From Pyrinomonadaceae bacterium (GTDB lineage: Bacteria > Acidobacteriota > Blastocatellia > Pyrinomonadales > Pyrinomonadaceae): 64,000 nt of DNA. Under the pieces are notes generated by a model. That model saw nothing but the letters and a program-made list of their open reading frames with translations. It did not search any database and was not told where the DNA came from. The translations under genes and the position numbers were made by a program. Positions 58,323-64,000 of this stretch are shown here, in pieces. Location of the stretch: the NCBI GenBank assembly GCA_022843305.1, contig JALHNX010000002.1, forward strand, positions 1 through 64,000, written 5' to 3'. Each line of letters starts with the position of its first letter. The first letter of the stretch is position 1.

Positions 58323-59543
58323 ATGTTAAGAGAAAATAAACTCAAATTGTTATGCGTGCTTGCCCTGATGGCGGGCTTACTTGCCGGCAGCGCGTCTGCC
58401 CAGACGGTCGCGCCGAAAGTTGAAACCGCCGTTTTGCAGCAAAAACTGCAAGCCGGTCTGAACGAATGGCACAAAGCGGGAAAATTCGCGGGCGCAACCT
58501 TAGGCGTCTGTCTCGCGGACGGAAATTGTTTCGGTTTGGCTGTCGGGTTTTCCGATCTCGAAAAGAAAACTCCGATGAAGCCGACCGACATAATGGCGGC
58601 GGGCAGCGTCGGCAAAACCTACGCGGCGGCAGTCGCTTTGCAGCTTGTCAAAGAAGGCAAAATCAATCTCGACGAAAAGATAGAAAAATATCTCGGAAAA
58701 GAAGCGTGGTTCGCGCGTCTGCCGAATGCCAAAGACATCACCGTTCGCCAATTGATGAATCACACGAGCGGTTTGATCCGCTACGAATTCAAAGACCAAT
58801 TCACGAAGGATCTGACCGCGAATCCCGATAAAGTCTGGCGACCGGAACAACTCGTCGCGTATCTTCTGGACGAAAAAGCGCCGTTCGAAGCCGGAAAGGG
58901 CTGGGATTATTCGGACACGAATTATATCGTTCTCGGGATGATCATCGAGAAAGTGACGGGTAAAAAGTTTTACGACGAAGCAGCGAAACGCGTTTTGAAA
59001 CCCTTGAAATTCGAGCGCACCTTTCCGCAGGACAGACGCGAAATCAAAGGTTTGATTCAGGGCTACGCGGGCGCAAATAATCCGTTCGGCGGAACCGATG
59101 AAATGATAAAAGACGGCAAATTTGCTATCAATCCGCAGTTTGAATGGACGGGCGGCGGCTATGTTTCAAACGCCGAAGACTTAGCGCGTTGGGCAAAAGC
59201 GATGTATGAGGGCAAAGCGTTTGATGCCGCGCTTTTGACGGAAATGCTCGCGGGCGTTCCCGCCAAGCTCGGGCGCGACACGAAATACGGTTTGGGCGTG
59301 ATTATTCGACCGACGGCGGCAGGTTTGGCTTACGGTCACAGCGGATTTTTTCCGGGTTATATGACCGATATGATGTATTTTCCCGAGCATAAAATCGCGG
59401 TCGCCGTGCAGGTCAATTCAAGCGTTCCGCAAAATTTGGGGAAACCGCTCGGGAGAGTTCTGGTCGAAACGGCGGGAACGGTTTTAGGCAAGGAAATACC
59501 GCCGATACCGCAGGCGAGTCCGACACCGGAGAAAAAACAGTAA
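58323..59543 (+). CDS. Second class C beta-lactamase-like serine hydrolase
   Basis: 406 aa. Signal peptide to about residue 26. Motifs: S95-V-G-K98 (MAAGSVGKTYAAAVA), YSDTNY (Tyr-x-Asn region), and YGHSGFFPGY as the third motif. There is no lipocalin tail; the C-terminus is a PTPEKKQ linker. Probably an esterase or D-aminopeptidase rather than an antibiotic-resistance enzyme. A short direct repeat (TTAAGAGAAAA) surrounds the start codon. Confidence 0.92.
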   Translation: MLRENKLKLLCVLALMAGLLAGSASAQTVAPKVETAVLQQKLQAGLNEWHKAGKFAGATLGVCLADGNCFGLAVGFSDLEKKTPMKPTDIMAAGSVGKTYAAAVALQLVKEGKINLDEKIEKYLGKEAWFARLPNAKDITVRQLMNHTSGLIRYEFKDQFTKDLTANPDKVWRPEQLVAYLLDEKAPFEAGKGWDYSDTNYIVLGMIIEKVTGKKFYDEAAKRVLKPLKFERTFPQDRREIKGLIQGYAGANNPFGGTDEMIKDGKFAINPQFEWTGGGYVSNAEDLARWAKAMYEGKAFDAALLTEMLAGVPAKLGRDTKYGLGVIIRPTAAGLAYGHSGFFPGYMTDMMYFPEHKIAVAVQVNSSVPQNLGKPLGRVLVETAGTVLGKEIPPIPQASPTPEKKQ

Positions 59544-59673
59544 TTAAATTTCGACCGCCGGACGGCTTTCCCCGTTCGAGTTTCGAGTTAAATGACAAAT
59601 CTTGAAACTTCCTGTTCATTAAAACGGCGTAAAAAATATTTGTTGCCAAACACACGAAAAAAGGAGCTATGCA
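59544..59673. repeat. Spacer with half-site of repeat family A
   Basis: GCCAAACACACGAAAAA near 59643 is one arm of the family A hairpin without its partner, and runs into the AAGGAG of the M16 gene. Confidence 0.5.
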
Positions 59674-62448
59674 ATGTTAAAAAAATATTTGATTTTCACG
59701 GTCGTCTTGGGTTTATTCCTGCCGGCGACGTTTGTTTTCGGGCAAAAAGGCGACAAGCTGCCGCCGATAAATATTAAGCAATACGAGTTGAAAAACGGTC
59801 TGCGCGTCGTTTTGCATCACGACAAATCAACGCCGGTGGTCGCCGTCAATCTGTGGTATCACGTCGGTTCGAAAAACGAGGTCACGGGGCGCACGGGCTT
59901 TGCGCATCTTTTCGAACATATGATGTTTCAAGGCTCGAAAAATTACGATTCGCGCTTTTTTACGCCTTTGCAGGAAGCGGGCGGAATCGTCAACGCGACG
60001 ACCGACGAAGACCGCACTTATTATTACAACCTTGTGCCGTCGAATTTTCTCGAACTCGCGCTTTATATGGAAGGCGACCGGCTGAGCGGTCTGCTCGAAG
60101 CGATGACGCAGGAAAAGCTCGACAATCAGCGCGATGTCGTCAAAAACGAAAAACGCCAGCGGCTCGACAACGTGCCGTATAATTCGGTTTTCGAGCGCAT
60201 ACAGGACATTATGTATCCGAAAGGTCATCCGTATAACTGGCTGGCAATCGGTTCGATGGAAGATTTGACCGCCGCTTCGATGGACGATGTGAAATCGTTT
60301 TTCCGTCAATATTACGTGCCGAACAACACGGTTTTGGTTCTCTCGGGCGATTTTGACGAAAAACAGGCGCGCGGCTGGATCGAAAAATATTTCGGCGGTC
60401 TGGCGAAAGGCGCGGAGATCAAACGCCCGAATGTTCAGCAACCGAAACTCGACGGCGAAATTCGTAAAACTTACGAAGAAGCCGTGCCGCTGCCGCGTCT
60501 TTATATGGTCTGGCACAGCAGTCCGCAGTATTCGGCGGATGAATCCGCGCTCGACATCCTAAGCGCGATTCTCTCAAACGGCAGAACTTCGCGCCTGCAA
60601 AGCAATCTGGTTTTCGGTAAGGAAATCGCCCAATCCGCCGGCGCGGGCAACAACACCAGCGAGATCGGCGGAATGTTTCAGATTCAGGTCACGGCGCGAC
60701 CGGGCAAAACGCTCAATGAAATTGAAAAGGAAGTCAATGCCGAAATCGAACACCTCAAACAAACGCCGCCGACCGCCGAAGAAGTGAGCCGCGCCGTCAA
60801 CGGTTTTGAAGCGTCGGCGATTTTCGGTTTGCAGACCGTTCTCGGCAAAGGCGGACAATTGAGTGCTTACGCGGGTTATCTCAAACAGCCGAACTTTTTC
60901 CAAGCCGATCTTGACCGTTACCGCAAAGTTACGCCCGCAGACATTCAGCGCGTGGCTAATAATTATCTGACGAAAAATCGTCTGGTCATCAATTATTTAC
61001 CCGGCAAAGGCGATACGAAAATCAATCCCGACGCAAATCGTCCGACCTCGGTCAAGGAAAAAGAAGTCAACGCCGAACGCCTCGCCGAACAGACGGCGCG
61101 GCTTCCGAAACCCGGCGCGGACCCGAAATTGACGCTGCCGCCGATTGAAAAAGCCAAACTGGCAAACGGCTTGGAAGTCTGGATGGTGCGGCAGACGGAA
61201 CTGCCGATTGTTTCGATGAATCTGGTCGTCAAATCCGGCGCGACATTCGAACCGGAAGGCAAAAACGGCATCGCTTCGATGACGGCGAACCTGCTTGACG
61301 ACGGCACGAAAAACCGTTCGGCGGCGGAAATCTCCAACTCTCTGCAATCAATCGGCGCGTTTATGGGCGCGAATCCGGGTTGGGATTCGACCAACGTCGC
61401 GCTGCAAACTTTGACCAAACATCTCGATTCCGCGCTCGATATTTATGCCGATGTCGTCACGCATCCGTCGTTTCCCGAAAACGAATTGGAAGGTTTGCGC
61501 CGCCGGACTCTGGGCGGGCTTTTACAGCAAAAATCGAACCCGGGCGCGATTTCCAATGCAGTTTATAACCGCGTGCTTTACGGCGAACATCCGTATAGCA
61601 AAAATCTTTCGGGCGACGAACAGACGGTTAAAACGATTAAGCGCGACGACCTCGTAAACTTTTACGAATCGGTATATCGTCCGAATAATTCGACCTTGAT
61701 CATCGTTGGCGACATCAGCCGAAACACACTTTTACCGAAGCTCGAAAAAGCGTTTGCGGGCTGGAAGGAAGGCGAAGTTTCAGACGGCGAAATTCCAAAT
61801 GTTGCGCCGATGGACAAAACCGGAATTTATCTGGTTGACAAACCCGGCGCGCCGCAATCGGTCGTTTCCATCGGGCAAGTCGGCGTTTCGCGCGATAATC
61901 CCGACTTTTTCGCCGTGCAGATTATGAATTCAATCCTCGGCGGCAGCGGCGGCAGACTTTATATGAATCTGCGCGAAACGAAAGGCTACACTTACGGCGC
62001 GTCCAGCAATTTTCAATTCCGGCGCGGCGCGGGACCTTTCACTGCCGGCGCAAATGTTCAAACTTCCGTTACAAAAGAATCCGTGCAGGAATTCTTAAAG
62101 GAATTAAACGGCATTCGCGGCGCAATTCCCGTCACGCAGAAAGAACTCGACGCGCACAAACAAAGGCTGATCCGGCTTTATCCGGCGGGATTTGAAACGG
62201 TCGGTCAGATTTCAAATCAGCTTTCGAATCTGGTCGTTTACGGTTTGCCCGATTCGTATTTCAACGAATACATCGCCAAAGTCGGCGCGGTGAGGATTGA
62301 AGACGTAAATCGCGCGGCAAACAAATATCTCGACCCGTCGAAAATGGCAATCGTCATCGTCGGCGACCGCAAAGAGGTCGAACCGAAACTCAAGGAACTC
62401 GGCTTTTCCGTGACGATTCTCGACGCGGACGGAAAACCCGTATCTTAA
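59674..62448 (+). CDS. Exported M16-family zinc protease, double domain
   Basis: 924 aa. Signal peptide to about residue 23. The first half is catalytic: H78-L-F-E-H82 (inverted zinc motif HxxEH) and the distal glutamate in VVKNEKRQRLDN. The second half (from about 480; KLANGLEVWMVRQTELPIVSMN ... LRETKGYTYGASSNFQFRR) is the non-catalytic partner with the R-Y pair region typical of M16. This two-in-one design is shared by many bacterial pitrilysin-type proteins acting on short peptides in the periplasm. Confidence 0.95.
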   Translation: MLKKYLIFTVVLGLFLPATFVFGQKGDKLPPINIKQYELKNGLRVVLHHDKSTPVVAVNLWYHVGSKNEVTGRTGFAHLFEHMMFQGSKNYDSRFFTPLQEAGGIVNATTDEDRTYYYNLVPSNFLELALYMEGDRLSGLLEAMTQEKLDNQRDVVKNEKRQRLDNVPYNSVFERIQDIMYPKGHPYNWLAIGSMEDLTAASMDDVKSFFRQYYVPNNTVLVLSGDFDEKQARGWIEKYFGGLAKGAEIKRPNVQQPKLDGEIRKTYEEAVPLPRLYMVWHSSPQYSADESALDILSAILSNGRTSRLQSNLVFGKEIAQSAGAGNNTSEIGGMFQIQVTARPGKTLNEIEKEVNAEIEHLKQTPPTAEEVSRAVNGFEASAIFGLQTVLGKGGQLSAYAGYLKQPNFFQADLDRYRKVTPADIQRVANNYLTKNRLVINYLPGKGDTKINPDANRPTSVKEKEVNAERLAEQTARLPKPGADPKLTLPPIEKAKLANGLEVWMVRQTELPIVSMNLVVKSGATFEPEGKNGIASMTANLLDDGTKNRSAAEISNSLQSIGAFMGANPGWDSTNVALQTLTKHLDSALDIYADVVTHPSFPENELEGLRRRTLGGLLQQKSNPGAISNAVYNRVLYGEHPYSKNLSGDEQTVKTIKRDDLVNFYESVYRPNNSTLIIVGDISRNTLLPKLEKAFAGWKEGEVSDGEIPNVAPMDKTGIYLVDKPGAPQSVVSIGQVGVSRDNPDFFAVQIMNSILGGSGGRLYMNLRETKGYTYGASSNFQFRRGAGPFTAGANVQTSVTKESVQEFLKELNGIRGAIPVTQKELDAHKQRLIRLYPAGFETVGQISNQLSNLVVYGLPDSYFNEYIAKVGAVRIEDVNRAANKYLDPSKMAIVIVGDRKEVEPKLKELGFSVTILDADGKPVS

Positions 62449-62468
62449 AACTTCGGTCGTGATTCAAA

Positions 62469-62503
62469 AAGAAAGGCGCTTGCATTTTTCGCCTTTCTTT
62501 GCT
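62469..62503 (+). terminator. Rho-independent-type terminator after M16 gene
   Basis: AAAGAAAGGCG pairs perfectly with CGCCTTTCTTT around a 13-base loop, followed by GCTTTT. Confidence 0.85.
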
Positions 62504-62532
62504 TTTAACGTGAGAGTTGAAAAAGAAAACCG

Positions 62533-62613
62533 CTGAAATAATTGATATTTGATAAAGTCGCTTCGCTTTATCCAATCTATCAATTATTCATTATCAAATA
62601 TCAATTATTTCAG
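62533..62613. repeat. Inverted repeat with 23-bp perfect arms (CTGAAATAATTGATATTTG...)
   Basis: Perfect 23-bp arms at 62533-62555 and 62591-62613, built of ATTGATA words, with a small AAGTCGCTTCGCTTT hairpin inside. Related in word content to the spacer at 46532-46734. Confidence 0.85.
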
Positions 62614-62690
62614 CAGTTAATCAGGTCATAAACGCCGGCATTGTCATAAATTTCAGCTTATCCAATGCCGCCATATTTCAAGGAGAAATT

Positions 62691-64000
62691 ATGAAAAAAG
62701 CTATTTACCTGTTCGTTTTAGTTTTATTCTTTGTTCAAGTCAATTTTTCGCAGAATATTACAAAACAATCCTACGAAAAAGCGCGTGAAGTGTTGGATAA
62801 AGCCGTTGCGGCTTACGGCGGTTTGGAAAACCTGCGCGGGATTCAAAATTTTACTTTGCGCGCGGTCGGCGAGACGGTTCAGCGCAATCAGAGCCGCAAG
62901 ACTTTTACGGCGGATCGCACAGCGTATCAGATTGACGTGACGGTTGATATGAAAAACAACCGTTTCGTTCAGATCGTCAAAGGCGGTTATCCGGGCGGCT
63001 TTTCCTATCACAACGGTTTTGCGGTTGATAAAACCGACGGCGTAACTTTCGATCTGGTGCGCAATACTTTTGTCGTCAGACCGAATATTCAAGCTGCCGC
63101 GATTCGTTTCCGACAGCGTTGGATTCCGCAGTATTGGGTTTTAAATGCCGTCGAACGTGCTTCGCGTCTGCGCTATGCCGGCAAAACGGAATTCGACCGG
63201 CGACCGCATCACGCCGTCAGTTATGCGAACGAAGACGGCGCGGAAAACACGCTTTATTTTGACGAAAAAACCGGTCTGCTCTCGAAATTCGAAGGACTCG
63301 GCTCGGATCGTTTTTTCGGCGATTCGGTTTTTGAAATGATCTATCCGGCGTATCGAACCGAAAACGGACAGCCGATTCCGACGGGCAGAATTTCAAAGAT
63401 CAACGACGAATTGACCGAAGAACTGCGCTTTGAACAGCTCGCGTTCAATACGTCTTTGACCGATGATAAATTTAAAGTTCCGGGCGGAATGAAGGAAGTT
63501 ACTTTTCCTGCGCCGCAGCCTTTTAATAAGATTTCCGAAACTGTCTATACGGTCAACGCGGGCGGCTACAATGTTCTTGCCGTCGGTTTTAAAGACTACG
63601 TTTTCGTGATGGAAGCACCGGGCGGCGACCAGATTTCGCGGCAGGCAATCGAGCAGATCAAAAAGATCTTTCCCGATAAACCGATTCGCTACATCGCCGT
63701 TACGCATCATCACGACGACCACGCGGGCGGGCTTCGGACATACATTGCCGAAGGCGCGACCGTCATCGCCGCGCCGGGTGAGAAAACGTTTTTCGAGCGC
63801 ATCGTGAAAAGCAAATTTACGATTGAACCCGATCCTTTGGCACTTAATCCGAAAGAGTTGAAAATCGAAACGATTCAAAACGGCAGACGCGTTTTGACCG
63901 ACGGCACAACGACGGTCGAAATTCTCGACATCGGCGCGGGACCGCACGCCGAAGAAATGCTTGTCGCTTATCTGCCGAACGAAAAAATGATCTTTCAGGG
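62691..64000 (+). CDS. Exported MBL-fold metallo-hydrolase, 3' end outside window
   Basis: The ORF track misses it because it has no stop in the window. From the ATG at 62691 (AAGGAG 8 bases before) 436 codons are open. Signal peptide AIYLFVLVLFFVQVNFSQ, then a LolA-like N-terminal domain (KAVAAYGGLENLRGIQNFTLRAVG ... LYFDEKTGLLSKFEG). An MBL domain follows from about residue 280, with metal motif VTHHHDDHAGGLRTYI (from about residue 339) and a likely later His in GAGPHAEEML. The fusion of a substrate-carrier-like domain and a metallo-hydrolase is frequent in soil bacteria. Substrate unknown. Confidence 0.92.
   Translation, partial: MKKAIYLFVLVLFFVQVNFSQNITKQSYEKAREVLDKAVAAYGGLENLRGIQNFTLRAVGETVQRNQSRKTFTADRTAYQIDVTVDMKNNRFVQIVKGGYPGGFSYHNGFAVDKTDGVTFDLVRNTFVVRPNIQAAAIRFRQRWIPQYWVLNAVERASRLRYAGKTEFDRRPHHAVSYANEDGAENTLYFDEKTGLLSKFEGLGSDRFFGDSVFEMIYPAYRTENGQPIPTGRISKINDELTEELRFEQLAFNTSLTDDKFKVPGGMKEVTFPAPQPFNKISETVYTVNAGGYNVLAVGFKDYVFVMEAPGGDQISRQAIEQIKKIFPDKPIRYIAVTHHHDDHAGGLRTYIAEGATVIAAPGEKTFFERIVKSKFTIEPDPLALNPKELKIETIQNGRRVLTDGTTTVEILDIGAGPHAEEMLVAYLPNEKMIFQ

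Noticed and set aside
1-64000. CRISPR arrays
   Set aside because: The tandem words are 6-8 bases with no spacers of constant length and no cas genes; they are simple word arrays.
1-64000. tRNA and rRNA genes
   Set aside because: I looked for TTCGAATC-type T-loop sequences with matching acceptor stems and for conserved rRNA blocks and saw none. The GAATTCGAATC near 48873 has no tRNA context.

Overview
This looks like a chromosomal window from a mid-GC, Gram-negative-type heterotroph. My best guess is Acidobacteriota, class Blastocatellia or a close relative. That guess is inference, since no rRNA or tRNA gene is present to test it. It rests on a reaction-centre-type dihaem cytochrome c, a SpoIID protein with an S-layer-homology-like insertion, an MqnD-type menaquinone enzyme, and a very large stock of signal-peptide hydrolases and TPR proteins. 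It also rests on the many short hairpin elements built from repeated 6-8 base words. I saw no phage, plasmid replication genes, transposase or CRISPR array.

Layout. 0-5 kb: a partial anchored protein, a TPR/TonB-C protein, deoC, a small anchored protein, a Uma2 nuclease and ychF. 5.3-9.8 kb: two large polytopic GT-C-like membrane proteins. 9.9-15.9 kb: a secreted unknown, an MgtC-like protein, an AT-rich island with an unrecognised PD-(D/E)XK-type nuclease and a KTSC protein, then a HerA-type ATPase and a small membrane protein. 15.9-21.9 kb: a SpoIID protein, a small unknown, divergent sigZ and arsR, a PAP2 phosphatase and a DoxX-like protein. 21.9-30.5 kb: an M14 peptidase, a PlsC acyltransferase, a broken S23 four-helix-bundle gene, secreted proteins, mqnD and a methyltransferase. 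30.4-42.8 kb: UbiX, LarB, HtrA-TPR, a thioredoxin-fold-like protein, a succinylglutamate desuccinylase-like protein, a GCS2-CBS fusion, a LytS/LytTR pair and a beta-propeller.

42.9-64 kb is one uninterrupted plus-strand run of exported proteins. In order: M28 peptidase, alpha/beta hydrolase, NTF2-like protein, dihaem cytochrome c, class C beta-lactamase-like protein, a decapitated Tat amidohydrolase, TPR protein, amidohydrolase, tandem NTF2-like protein, TPR protein, intradiol dioxygenase, alpha/beta hydrolase-TPR, S41-TPR, a second beta-lactamase-like protein, a double M16 peptidase and an MBL-fold protein cut by the window end. Strong terminators near 48.7 and 62.5 kb and tight spacing from about 49.5 to 59.5 kb suggest a long operon for degrading or modifying peptides and small molecules outside the cytoplasm.

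The most unusual non-gene signal is the repeat landscape. More than fifteen intergenic inverted repeats are made of short tandem words. Some abut start codons, one lies inside the reading frame of a membrane protein, one forms part of a signal peptide, and a pair flanks the S23 pseudogene. Two longer MITE-like elements are also present. The best candidate for an unfamiliar gene system is the AT-rich nuclease/KTSC pair beside HerA at 11.9-15.3 kb.
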